A DNA stretch of 49,416 bases from the NCBI GenBank assembly GCA_910585665.1, contig CAJUFI010000025.1, positions 6,502 through 55,917 of the forward strand. The letters run 5' to 3'. Below are positions 7,892 to 16,050 of the stretch, piece by piece. The stretch's first letter is position 1, and every line of letters begins with the position of its first letter. Under the pieces are notes generated by a model. That model ran no database searches. It saw only the letters and a program-made list of their open reading frames with translations, and was not told the origin of the DNA. The position numbers and the translations under genes were made by a program. Origin of the DNA: an uncultured Acetatifactor sp. (lineage in GTDB: Bacteria > Bacillota > Clostridia > Lachnospirales > Lachnospiraceae).

Positions 7892-8101
7892 ATGACATTT
7901 TTGTCAAAAAGAGAAATCATTGATTTGATAGAACAGATAACGAATTGCCAGGATAAAAGCGAGGAAGAAATCGACAGATTGATAGATAGATTGGAGCGGG
8001 GCGTTCTCGACCCACAGATTTCGGATTATGTCTTCTGGAGCGACATGACGGCGGAAGAGATAGCGGACAAGGCATTGGGGTACAAGCCCATAGAACTGTG
8101 A
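7892..8101 (+). CDS. Small colicin/pyocin-type bacteriocin immunity-like protein
   Basis: A 69-residue acidic, helical protein. The ATG at 7892 is preferred because GAGGGGGAG lies just upstream; a longer frame from 7838 would run inside the GNAT gene. The pattern LSKREIIDLIEQI, DKSEEEIDRLIDRLE, then HP/DPQISDYVFW and MTAEEIADKAL matches the layout I know for short Firmicute members of the Colicin_Pyocin immunity family (helix, acidic SSEEE-like turn, helix, P-x-x-S-D-x-I-F/Y, TPEEIV). No nuclease toxin gene is adjacent. It is either an orphan immunity gene or a family member with another role. Family assignment is from memory of the motif, so moderate confidence. Confidence 0.6.
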   Translation: MTFLSKREIIDLIEQITNCQDKSEEEIDRLIDRLERGVLDPQISDYVFWSDMTAEEIADKALGYKPIEL

Positions 8102-8294
8102 GCCTGGGGCTGTATCGTCAGGGACTCTTTGGGGAGGAGACATGGGGCAGGGATTGGAAAGAGAATAATCACTGGAAAGAGAATAATCATAAGTAGAAAA
8201 TAAATCAGAGGGGAACCGGAAAGGGCACCGGTAAGAGCAGTGCGGATAGACAAGAGATTTGGATGAAAAGAATCGGAACAGGAGCAGGCGGGCT

Positions 8295-9710
8295 TTGGGC
8301 AGAGTAATCGTCATAGGCGGCGGAGCCGCGGGCATGATGGCTGCTGTGGCGGCGGCAGAAAGCGGCGGCAGCGTATGTCTCATAGAGAAAAATGAAAAAC
8401 TGGGGAAAAAGCTGTTCATCACCGGCAAGGGGCGCTGCAATGTCACCAATGCCGGGGATATGGAGACGCTTCTGGCCAATGTGTGCACCAACAGCAAGTT
8501 CCTGTACAGCGCCTTTTATGGTTACGACAACCGGGAGGTGATGGCGTTCCTGGAGCGGGAGGGCTGTCCGCTGAAGACAGAGCGGGGAGACAGGGTCTTT
8601 CCGGTTTCGGATCATTCCTCGGATGTGATCGGGGCCTTTCAGAGGGCGCTGAAGCGGCTTGGGGTGAAGGTGATGCTGAATACGCGGGTCAAGGGCCTGA
8701 TGCTGGAGGAGGAATCCGAAGGGGAGAGAGCCATTGGAGCGGAAGGGATTGCTGGAAGAAAAAGAGTTGCCGGAGAGGAGAGAGCCGTCAGAGCGGAAGG
8801 GACTGCGGGAAGGGAGAGAACTGTCGGAGCCGGGAGAGTCATCGGTGTGGAGCTGGCGGACGGAAGGAAGCTTTTGGCGGACCGCTGCATTGTCTGCACC
8901 GGCGGGATTTCCTACCCTTCCACAGGATCCACCGGGGACGGCTACCGTTTCGCGGAGGAGACCGGCCATACGCTGACGCAGCGCCGCCCTTCGCTGGTGC
9001 CTTTCAATATCCGGGAGGAATGGTGCGGGCAGCTGATGGGACTGACGCTGAAGAACGTGTCCGTACGGCTGTACTGTCAGGGGATGGAAGAAGGGCATTC
9101 CATGGAAAAAGGGCATTCCAGGGAGGTCTATCGGGGCTTCGGGGAGATGCTGTTCACCCATTTCGGCGTCAGCGGCCCGCTGATTCTCTCCGCCAGCAGC
9201 TTTATCGGGCAGAATGGAAAGAAATCTGGGAAAAAGGGGCCGGAGGAAGAGGGAGCAAGGCTTACCATCGACCTAAAGCCCGCCCTGAGCGAGGAGCAGC
9301 TGGACAGGCGTCTGCTGCGGGATTTCGAGGAGAACAAGAATAAGCGGTTCGGGAACGCGCTGGGAGGGCTTTTCCCCCAGAAGCTGATTCCGGTGATGCG
9401 GGACTTGTCGGGCATCCACCCGGACAAGAAGGTCAATGAAATCACCAGGGAGGAGCGCAGGGCTTTTGTGGGCCTGATCAAGAATTTGCCCCTGACGGTG
9501 ACAGGGCTGCGGGGCTATGAGGAAGCCGTCATCACAAAGGGCGGCGTATCGGTGAAGGATATCAATCCCTCCACCATGGAATCAAAAAAGGTGAAGGGGC
9601 TGTATTTTGCCGGGGAAGTGCTGGACCTGGACGCGCTGACGGGAGGCTTCAATCTGCAGATAGCCTGGTCTACAGGGCATCTGGCGGGAGAGTGGGCCGG
9701 AAAATCGTGA
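8295..9710 (+). CDS. HI0933-family FAD-dependent oxidoreductase (BaiN-like flavoprotein)
   Basis: A Rossmann FAD-binding protein with GGGAAG at residues 8-13, the flavin contact region GKKLFITGKGRCNVTNAG, CTGGISYPSTGSTGDGY in the middle and a C-terminal GLYFAGEVLDLDALTGGFNLQIAWSTG. The TTG at 8295 is chosen because AGGAG lies ten bases upstream and the protein then begins MGRVIVIGGG as relatives do; a TTG at 8259 is the alternative. Exact reaction unknown; relatives act as flavin reductases or oxidoreductases. Residues about 144-179 are an odd Gly/Ala/Arg/Glu-rich insertion made of two 18-residue repeats. Two more low-complexity inserts occur (MEEGHSMEKGHS and GKKSGKKGPEEEG). It is followed by cmk. 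Confidence 0.87.
   Translation: MGRVIVIGGGAAGMMAAVAAAESGGSVCLIEKNEKLGKKLFITGKGRCNVTNAGDMETLLANVCTNSKFLYSAFYGYDNREVMAFLEREGCPLKTERGDRVFPVSDHSSDVIGAFQRALKRLGVKVMLNTRVKGLMLEEESEGERAIGAEGIAGRKRVAGEERAVRAEGTAGRERTVGAGRVIGVELADGRKLLADRCIVCTGGISYPSTGSTGDGYRFAEETGHTLTQRRPSLVPFNIREEWCGQLMGLTLKNVSVRLYCQGMEEGHSMEKGHSREVYRGFGEMLFTHFGVSGPLILSASSFIGQNGKKSGKKGPEEEGARLTIDLKPALSEEQLDRRLLRDFEENKNKRFGNALGGLFPQKLIPVMRDLSGIHPDKKVNEITREERRAFVGLIKNLPLTVTGLRGYEEAVITKGGVSVKDINPSTMESKKVKGLYFAGEVLDLDALTGGFNLQIAWSTGHLAGEWAGKS
8724..8831 (+). repeat. Two degenerate 54-bp in-frame repeats inside the HI0933-like gene
   Basis: Units 8724-8777 and 8778-8831 both begin GAGAGAGCC. They encode ERAIGAEGIAGRKRVAGE and ERAVRAEGTAGRERTVGA. 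The period is 18 codons, so the frame is kept. The insert sits in a surface region between conserved FAD-fold blocks. Confidence 0.75.
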
Positions 9711-9855
9711 GAAGAAGCAGCAGGGGGCCGAAGGGCGCGGCCCGGGAGCGTCCGGGTTCGCGGGGACAGACTTCCGGCGCGGTTTTATGAATTGCCCGCG
9801 CCAGTCCGCGGACAGTTCGCGACGATAGAAAACGGGAACAGGAAGGAAAGAAATC

Positions 9856-10569
9856 ATGGGATATAACGTAGCGGTCGACGGGCCTGCTGGAGCGGGCAAG
9901 AGCACTATCGCGAAAGCGGTGGCAAAGAAGCTGAACCTGATATATGTGGACACAGGGGCCATGTACAGGGCCATTGCGCTGTTCATGCTGCGGGAAGGCG
10001 TGGATTTGTCGGACAGGGAGGCGATTGTCAGGAAATGTCCCCAGGCCGATGTGACCATCCGGTACGAGGACGGCGTGCAGGTGGTGCTCCTGAACGGGGA
10101 GAATGTGAACCCGTTCCTGCGCACGGAGGAGGTGGGCGAGACTGCCTCTGTGATCAGCCCCATACCCGAGGTGCGCAGAAACATGGTGGCGCTTCAAAAG
10201 GAGCTGGCCGCCCACAGCGACTGCATCATGGACGGCAGGGACATCGGCACCTGCGTGCTGCCGGATGCCCAGCTGAAAATTTACCTCACCGCCAGCAGTC
10301 AGGTGCGGGCGCAGCGAAGATACGATGAACTGGCCGCAAAGGGGGAGGAATGCGATTTCCGGAAAATCAAGGCGGATATCGAAGACCGCGACTACCGCGA
10401 CATGCACAGGGAAGTCTCGCCCCTGAAACAGGCGGAAGACGCTGTTGTAGTAGACACGTCCGACATGACCGTGGAAGAAGTCATCGCCAGGATTACAGGT
10501 CTGTGTGAGAGCGGCGGCTTTTCGGGAGCAGCCAGTGGAAATCCGGCCCGTCCGGCAGAGGAGTCCTGA
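9856..10569 (+). CDS. cmk: Cytidylate kinase
   Basis: A 237-residue (d)CMP kinase that phosphorylates CMP/dCMP with ATP. P-loop GPAGAGKST at residues 9-17; YVDTGAMYRAIAL follows as the CMP-binding segment; MDGRDIGTCVLPDA is the conserved GRDIGT motif; the LID region contains SAQ/RRYDEL (here AQRRYDELAAKGE). The last about 20 residues (Gly/Ala/Pro-rich) extend past the usual end. Ribosome site GGAAGGAAAG is upstream. Only 2 bp separate it from ispH, and the cmk-ispH-rpsA order is characteristic of clostridia. Confidence 0.95.
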   Translation: MGYNVAVDGPAGAGKSTIAKAVAKKLNLIYVDTGAMYRAIALFMLREGVDLSDREAIVRKCPQADVTIRYEDGVQVVLLNGENVNPFLRTEEVGETASVISPIPEVRRNMVALQKELAAHSDCIMDGRDIGTCVLPDAQLKIYLTASSQVRAQRRYDELAAKGEECDFRKIKADIEDRDYRDMHREVSPLKQAEDAVVVDTSDMTVEEVIARITGLCESGGFSGAASGNPARPAEES

Positions 10570-10571
10570 GG

Positions 10572-11420
10572 ATGGAAGTGAGGCTGGCGGAGAGCCTGGG
10601 TTTCTGCTTTGGTGTCAGGCGCGCGGTGGACACCGTGTATGAACAGATAAAAAACGGGAAAAATATATATACCTATGGCCCGATTGTGAACAACGAGGAA
10701 GTGGTGAGGGAACTTGCGGAGAAGGGGGTCAAGGTGCTGGAGTCCAAAGAGGAGCTGGAGGCGCTCTCCATCGGCAGCGTCATCATCCGCGCTCACGGTG
10801 TCCCGCCAGAAATCTACGAGATTCTCCGGGAGAGGAACCTGGAATGCATCGACGCCACCTGTCCCTTCGTAAAAAGGATTCACAATATCGTGGAGAAAGA
10901 GAGCGCCGAGGGGAACCACATCGTTGTCATCGGAAATGCGGGGCACCCGGAGGTGGAGGGCACCGTGGGATGGTGCAAAGGCTCTGCCACGGTGCTGGAG
11001 GATCTGCCGGAAGCCCGAAATTTCGCGCCCCCTGAGGGGAAGAAGATATGCGTGGTTGCCCAAACGACATATAACTACAATAAATTTCATAATATAGTTG
11101 AAATTTTTGGAAAAAAAGGTTACAATAGTATTGTTGTGAATACTATCTGTAACGCAACGGAAGAGCGCCAATGCTCAGCGAGGGCGCTCGCAGCGGAGGC
11201 TGACGTTATGATTGTGATAGGAGGGAAGCACAGTTCCAATACCCGAAAGCTCTATGAGATTTGCGCTGAGGAATGTGCGCACACCTATTTTATACAGACA
11301 CTGGATGACTTGCGTTTAGAACTACCTAAAGCTGTTCGACTAGTGGGGATCACTGCGGGGGCTTCCACCCCAAATAAATTAATCGAGGAGGTTCAAAATT
11401 ATGTCAGAATTAACTTTTGA
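10572..11420 (+). CDS. ispH: 4-hydroxy-3-methylbut-2-enyl diphosphate reductase
   Basis: The 282-residue last enzyme of the MEP isoprenoid pathway, converting HMBPP to IPP and DMAPP with a [4Fe-4S] cluster. Cluster cysteines are Cys12 (LGFCFGVRRAV), Cys97 (DATCPFV) and Cys193 (TICNATEERQ). Substrate-binding segments RAHGVPP, GHPEVEGT and SSNTRKL are present. The 3' end overlaps rpsA by 20 bp in another frame, so translation is probably coupled. In several clostridia IspH and S1 are one fused polypeptide; here they are separate but overlapping. Full length for the family. Confidence 0.96.
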   Translation: MEVRLAESLGFCFGVRRAVDTVYEQIKNGKNIYTYGPIVNNEEVVRELAEKGVKVLESKEELEALSIGSVIIRAHGVPPEIYEILRERNLECIDATCPFVKRIHNIVEKESAEGNHIVVIGNAGHPEVEGTVGWCKGSATVLEDLPEARNFAPPEGKKICVVAQTTYNYNKFHNIVEIFGKKGYNSIVVNTICNATEERQCSARALAAEADVMIVIGGKHSSNTRKLYEICAEECAHTYFIQTLDDLRLELPKAVRLVGITAGASTPNKLIEEVQNYVRINF

Positions 11421-12543
11421 ACAAATGTTGGAGGATCCAAATTCTATTAAGACAATACATTCGGGAGAGGTAGTCGAAGGTACAGTCATCGATGTGAAGC
11501 CGGAAGAAATCGTCTTGAATATCGGGTATAAGTCAGACGGTATCCTTTCCAAGAATGAGTATACCAACGATTCCAGCGTAGACCTGGCTTCTGTAGTAAA
11601 GCCCGGGGATACCATGGAAGTGAAAGTGCTGAAAGTCAATGACGGCGAAGGTCAGGTAGTATTGACTTATAAGAGGCTTGCTGCCGACAGGGGCAATAAG
11701 CGGATAGAAGAGGCTTACAACAGCGGCGAAGTTCTCAAGGCCACCGTGGCGCAGGTGCTTGAGGGTGGCTTGAGCGTTGTCTTCGAAGAGGTGAGGGTAT
11801 TCATCCCTGCCAGCCTCGTGTCCGACACCTATGAGAAGGACCTGGGCAAGTACCTGGGCCAGGAGATTGAGTTCGTCATCAGCGAGTACAATCCCAAGAG
11901 GAGAAGATATATCGGCGACCGCAGGCAGCTGATTGTTGCCAGGAAGGCTGAACTGCAGAGGGAGCTGTTCGAGAGGATTCATGAGGGAGACGTGGTGGAA
12001 GGCGTGGTCAAGAACGTGACGGATTTCGGCGCGTTCGTAGATTTGGGCGGCGCGGACGGCCTGCTCCATATCTCGGAGATGTCCTGGGGCCGCGTGGAGC
12101 ATCCCAAGAAGGTCTTCAAGGTAGGCGACAACCTCACCGTCCTGATCAAGGAAATCAATGGCAGCAAAGTGGCCCTGTCCTTAAAGTTCGAGGATCAGAA
12201 CCCCTGGAGGGACGCTGCCGACAAATATGCCATCGGGAACGTAGTCACCGGCAGAGTAGCCAGGATGACCGATTTCGGCGCCTTCGTGGAGCTGGAGCCC
12301 GGCGTGGACGCGCTGCTCCATGTGTCCCAGATATCCAAAGAGCATGTGGAGAAGCCTTCTGACGTGCTGAACGTAGGCCAGGAAGTGACGGCGAAGATAG
12401 TGGATTTCAATGAGAACGACAGGAAGATATCCTTAAGCATCAAGGCCATGGCCGGATCCGGGGCCGCAGAGGCCAACCAGGACGAAGTCCCCGTGGACAT
12501 TGATGCGGTGATTTCTGCGCAGGCGGAGGATGATGCCCAATAA
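11401..12543 (+). CDS. rpsA: 30S ribosomal protein S1-like, four S1 domains
   Basis: A 380-residue RNA-binding protein with four OB-fold S1 repeats at about 21-90, 108-175, 192-262 and 277-346. The last two carry the classic TDFGAFV, DGLLHIS/DALLHVS and K(V/I)xLSxK signatures. It helps bring mRNA to the ribosome. Four repeats are typical for Firmicutes rather than the six of E. coli. GAGGAGGTT eight bases upstream of ATG 11401 sits inside the end of ispH. A short acidic tail follows the last repeat. The gene overlaps the annotated upstream frame of cheR slightly. Confidence 0.93.
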   Translation: MSELTFEQMLEDPNSIKTIHSGEVVEGTVIDVKPEEIVLNIGYKSDGILSKNEYTNDSSVDLASVVKPGDTMEVKVLKVNDGEGQVVLTYKRLAADRGNKRIEEAYNSGEVLKATVAQVLEGGLSVVFEEVRVFIPASLVSDTYEKDLGKYLGQEIEFVISEYNPKRRRYIGDRRQLIVARKAELQRELFERIHEGDVVEGVVKNVTDFGAFVDLGGADGLLHISEMSWGRVEHPKKVFKVGDNLTVLIKEINGSKVALSLKFEDQNPWRDAADKYAIGNVVTGRVARMTDFGAFVELEPGVDALLHVSQISKEHVEKPSDVLNVGQEVTAKIVDFNENDRKISLSIKAMAGSGAAEANQDEVPVDIDAVISAQAEDDAQ

Positions 12544-12562
12544 TGACAGGACGGAAACTGCC

Positions 12563-13339
12563 ATGATATTTGATTTTGAGTATTTCAAGAGAGAAGTACT
12601 GATGATGACCGGAATCGACCTGAACTGTTACAAGGAAAGCCAGATGAAGCGCCGTATCGACAATCTGATTTCCAAGAACAGGATAGAGGGGTACGACAAG
12701 TATGTAATGTGCCTGAGGACGAATCAGAGGAAGTTCGAAGAGTTCGTCAATCACATCACGATTAATGTGTCGGAGTTCTACAGGGACTCGAATCAGTGGA
12801 AAGTGATGGAGGAGAAGGCGATTCCGGAGTTGATTCAAAGATTTGGCAGGAACCTGAAAGTCTGGAGCGCTGCCTGCTCTACGGGAGACGAGCCTTATTC
12901 CCTGGTGATGGCCATGTCGAGGCATCTGCCTTTGGCCAACATCAGGGTCAATGCAACGGACCTGGACAGACAGGTCATTGAAGCGGCCAAGGCGGGGCTG
13001 TATCCCGCGAAGAGCATAGCCGCCGTACCTGCGGATTTGAAGAGACGGTATTTCAGTCAGGTAGGAGAATCCTATAAAATTTCAGATGAAATCAAGAGCC
13101 GTGTGGATTTCCGGGAGCACAATCTGCTGAAGGATGTCTACCCAATCGGCTGCAATATGATAGTCTGCCGCAATGTGCTGATATATTTCACGGAAGAGGC
13201 CAAGGATGAGGTGTACCATAAGTTTTTCAAGTCCCTTGTGAGCGGAGGGCTGCTTTTCATCGGCGGCTCAGAGCAGATAATGAACCATAAGGAAATAGGC
13301 TATCTGAGGAAAAACGCTTTTTTCTATCAGAAACCATAG
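12563..13339 (+). CDS. cheR: CheR-type chemotaxis protein methyltransferase
   Basis: A 258-residue SAM-dependent protein-glutamate O-methyltransferase. The N-terminal helical domain begins MIFDFEYFKREVLMMTGIDL, and YKESQMKRRI is the basic segment that contacts receptors. The SAM fold shows WSAACSTGDEPYSLVMAM (motif I), NATDLDRQVIEAA, and CRNVLIYF (motif IV). ATG 12563 is chosen because CheR relatives start there and AGGACGG lies about nine bases upstream; ATGs at 12530/12533 overlap rpsA and have the ribosome site too close. No other chemotaxis gene is adjacent. It probably shares the rpsA transcript, ending at the hairpin at 13365. Confidence 0.9.
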   Translation: MIFDFEYFKREVLMMTGIDLNCYKESQMKRRIDNLISKNRIEGYDKYVMCLRTNQRKFEEFVNHITINVSEFYRDSNQWKVMEEKAIPELIQRFGRNLKVWSAACSTGDEPYSLVMAMSRHLPLANIRVNATDLDRQVIEAAKAGLYPAKSIAAVPADLKRRYFSQVGESYKISDEIKSRVDFREHNLLKDVYPIGCNMIVCRNVLIYFTEEAKDEVYHKFFKSLVSGGLLFIGGSEQIMNHKEIGYLRKNAFFYQKP

Positions 13340-13364
13340 GCGTGAAACTGGAAAAGTCAAATAG

Positions 13365-13409
13365 ACAGCGGCTGTCGATTGCAACATCGGACAGCCGCTG
13401 TTTTGGTTT
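13365..13409 (+). terminator. Rho-independent terminator after cheR
   Basis: A perfect 12-bp stem (ACAGCGGCTGTC at 13365-13376 with 13390-13401), a 13-nt loop, then TTTTGGTTT. It lies between cheR and the convergent exonuclease gene. Confidence 0.88.
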
Positions 13410-13464
13410 GCGCGCCATGGGCGCGCTCTAACGGATGAATGTACCTGCCAGCCCTACGGAAGCG

Positions 13465-14568
13465 TCAGTAGGAGGAGGCCATCATGTTCAGGACATGGGT
13501 GGCATACGCCGAAAATGCCTGCCGGTCCTTCTTCATTTCATCCGTCAGCTCGAAGAAGAGCTCCCGGCTCTGGTAATCACGCTTGAAGAAAGGAGTGAAC
13601 AGGAAATCCCACTGGGGCAGGTAGCTGGACACCTTGCGGGTGTAACAGTTGGCGGCGGAAGCAGGCAGGCGGTAGGCTTTGTCCACAAACCCGGCCACGG
13701 ATTTGTGGAGCGCCACGTCTTCTGTGGGAAGGTAATAGTAGTCGTGGTAATTGGAATAGAAGTATTTCAGTTCCTCCTCGAAAATCGGAATCTTCAGGGA
13801 ACACTCCGCCCCCTCTCCCCGGAAGAAACAGTTGTTGGCATTGGCGGAGACAGGCCTGGGCAAAGGGATTTCCGGACAGAAGAGGATGAGGAGCTCCCTG
13901 CGCCGGTTGCCGTTTATGTCTCTGTAGGAATTGGCCTGTACCCGTCTGGCCTTGACAGGCTGGTTGAATAGATCGTAGTAAGCCAGCATATCCAGGGTCT
14001 CCAGCATTCCCTTCAGGTCGTCCGCGTTGTGCAGGAACAGGGCGTTCTCGGAGAATTCGGAAGGGTTCTTGAGGTATTCGTGGTAGATGCTGATCAGTTC
14101 GCCGCCGGAGAACACGTCCTTGCGGTCCACGCCCAGGAACTGTTCCAAAGTCTTCTGCTTGCAGTTGGGGAGCTTCAGGAAAAACTTGTAGGGGGCGATT
14201 CGTCTGTAGAGGTCGAGGCCCTGGAACTGTTCGAAGTTGTAGGGCAATGCCAGCTGCGCGCACTTCTGGGTGATGAAGGGCAGGTCGAAATTGTTGCCGT
14301 TGAAATGAATGAGATAGCGGTACCGTTTGGCGAAATCAAAGAAAGCCTTCAGGATTTCCGCTTCCTGCTCGTAGGTTTCTGCCAGCCATTGGATCGTATG
14401 CCATTTCCCGGCCAGGAAATAGGCGCAGCCGATCAGATACAGATAGGAGGATTTCGCTGTAAAGCCAGTGGTCTCAATGTCGAGAAAAAGGATGCGCTCC
14501 AAAGGCGCAAGCCTATCCAGGGGATAGAAAAAAGAAAAATTCTCCAGTGTTTCCTCAGAAATTCTCAT
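13465..14568 (-). CDS. DEDD-type ribonuclease H-like exonuclease (YprB-like)
   Basis: A 367-residue protein. Residues about 20-215 form a DnaQ/RNase H-like 3'-5' exonuclease fold with FLDIETTGF (ExoI Asp and Glu), YLIHFNGNNFDLPF (ExoII Asp) and ALFLHNADDLKGM (ExoIII, final Asp). The C-terminal about 150 residues, rich in Tyr and Phe, I do not recognise. YprB-like proteins are predicted to trim nucleic acid ends; the substrate is unknown. GGAGG six bases before the codon at 14568 decides the start (MRISEETLENF); the ATGs further upstream at 14610 and 14586 lack a site. It is convergent with cheR and divergent from rnfC. Confidence 0.82.
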   Translation of the reverse strand: MRISEETLENFSFFYPLDRLAPLERILFLDIETTGFTAKSSYLYLIGCAYFLAGKWHTIQWLAETYEQEAEILKAFFDFAKRYRYLIHFNGNNFDLPFITQKCAQLALPYNFEQFQGLDLYRRIAPYKFFLKLPNCKQKTLEQFLGVDRKDVFSGGELISIYHEYLKNPSEFSENALFLHNADDLKGMLETLDMLAYYDLFNQPVKARRVQANSYRDINGNRRRELLILFCPEIPLPRPVSANANNCFFRGEGAECSLKIPIFEEELKYFYSNYHDYYYLPTEDVALHKSVAGFVDKAYRLPASAANCYTRKVSSYLPQWDFLFTPFFKRDYQSRELFFELTDEMKKDRQAFSAYATHVLNMMASSY

Positions 14569-14600
14569 GGCAGCCTCCGTTTTCATAATCTTACCATCAT

Positions 14601-14609
14601 ATAATATCA
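14601..14609 (-). promoter_or_regulatory. Extended -10 promoter for the exonuclease gene
   Basis: On the minus strand the sequence reads TGATATTAT, a TGn extended -10 with hexamer TATTAT. It lies about 33 bp before the start codon, in the AT-rich divergent region shared with rnfC. No strong -35 was found. Confidence 0.4.
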
Positions 14610-14706
14610 CATTTTTTCAAATTTCAGTAGTATTTTGTGAAAAAAAATAGTATATTTAAAGTACGTAAAAAACCAGTTGCATACATAAGAAAGGACTTAA
14701 GATAAT

Positions 14707-16023
14707 ATGGCAAAGTTGACATTTGTAGGAGGCATACACCCCTACGACGGAAAGGATCTGTCCAAGGATAAGCCCATCGGGGACGTCCTTCCGGGGAAAG
14801 AACTGGTCTATCCGCTGTCGCAGCATATCGGGGCCCCGGCCAAGGCTGTGGTGGCGAAAGGGGACAGGGTGCTGGCAGGGCAGAAAATCGCCGAGAGCGG
14901 GGGCTTCGTCTCCGCGCCGGTCTATGCCTCTGTGTCAGGCACGGTGAAGGCCATCGAGCCGAGGCGCGTGGTCACGGGCGACATGGTCATGAGCGTGGTG
15001 GTGGAGAACGATGGGCTGTACGAGGAGGCGGAATTTACGCCCTGCAGGGATCTGGCGAAGCTGGGCCGCCAGGAGATCATCGACGCGATCCGGGAGGCGG
15101 GAATCGTCGGCATGGGGGGCGCAGGCTTTCCCACCCATGTGAAGCTGTCCCCCAAGGAGCCAGAGAAAATCCAGTACGTCATTGCTAACTGCGCGGAGTG
15201 CGAGCCGTATCTGACCTCGGACTATCGTAGGATGCTGGAGGAGCCGGAGAAACTGGTGGAGGGCCTGCGGATCATCCTGAAGCTGTTCCCCAATGCCCAC
15301 GGCTTTCTGGCGGTGGAGGACAACAAGCCGGACTGCATCTCGCTGCTGAAGAGCATCGTCAAGGACGATCCCCTGATCAGCGTCAAGTCCCTGAAGACGA
15401 AATATCCCCAGGGCGGGGAGCGGCAGCTGATCTTCGCCACCACCGGCAGAAGAATCAATTCCACCATGCTGCCCGCGGACGTAGGCTGCGTGGTGAACAA
15501 TGTGGACACCGTTGTGGCGGTGTACCGCGCGGTCATGGAGGGGCGGCCCCTGATGGAGAGGATTGTCACCGTCACGGGGGACGCCGTGGCCAACCCGCAG
15601 AATTTCCGGGTGCGCACGGGGACCAGCTACAGCGAGGTGCTGGAGGCGGCGGGAGGATTCCGGGAGAAGCCGGAGAAGATCATCTGCGGCGGGCCTATGA
15701 TGGGCTTCGGCATGTTCGACCTGAACGTGCCCACCACCAAGACTTCCACGGCCCTGCTGGCCCTGTCGAAGGACGACGTGGCGGCTATGGAGCCGGGGCC
15801 CTGCATCAACTGCGGCCGTTGCGTGGAAGTGTGTCCGGGCAGGGTCATCCCCAGCAGGCTGGCGGACTACGCGGAGCATTTCGATGAGGAGGCCTTCCTG
15901 AAGAACAACGGCATGGAGTGCTGCGAGTGCGGCTGCTGCAGCTTTATCTGTCCTGCCAAGAGGCCGCTGACCCAGCAGATTAAGTCCATGCGCAAGATTC
16001 AGCTGGCCAAGAGAAAAAAATAG
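14707..16023 (+). CDS. rnfC: Rnf complex subunit C (ferredoxin:NAD+ oxidoreductase)
   Basis: A 438-residue NADH/FMN and Fe-S subunit of the Rnf ion pump. N-terminal barrel-sandwich region (about 1-100), then a Complex I 51-kDa-like core with GIVGMGGAGFPTHVKL and ANCAECEPYLTSDYR, an SLBB-type segment, and a C-terminal pair of [4Fe-4S] motifs (CINCGRCVEVCPGR and CCECGCCSFICPAKRP). It exchanges electrons with NAD+ at the cytoplasmic face. First gene of a compact rnfCDGEAB operon; ribosome site AAGGA about 14 bases upstream. The preceding 138 bp is AT-rich and probably holds the operon promoter, of which I see only a weak candidate (TTGTGA at 14635, TAAAGT at 14657). Confidence 0.95.
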   Translation: MAKLTFVGGIHPYDGKDLSKDKPIGDVLPGKELVYPLSQHIGAPAKAVVAKGDRVLAGQKIAESGGFVSAPVYASVSGTVKAIEPRRVVTGDMVMSVVVENDGLYEEAEFTPCRDLAKLGRQEIIDAIREAGIVGMGGAGFPTHVKLSPKEPEKIQYVIANCAECEPYLTSDYRRMLEEPEKLVEGLRIILKLFPNAHGFLAVEDNKPDCISLLKSIVKDDPLISVKSLKTKYPQGGERQLIFATTGRRINSTMLPADVGCVVNNVDTVVAVYRAVMEGRPLMERIVTVTGDAVANPQNFRVRTGTSYSEVLEAAGGFREKPEKIICGGPMMGFGMFDLNVPTTKTSTALLALSKDDVAAMEPGPCINCGRCVEVCPGRVIPSRLADYAEHFDEEAFLKNNGMECCECGCCSFICPAKRPLTQQIKSMRKIQLAKRKK

Positions 16024-16050
16024 GAACAGGAGAAACTAGGAGAGAAAGCT

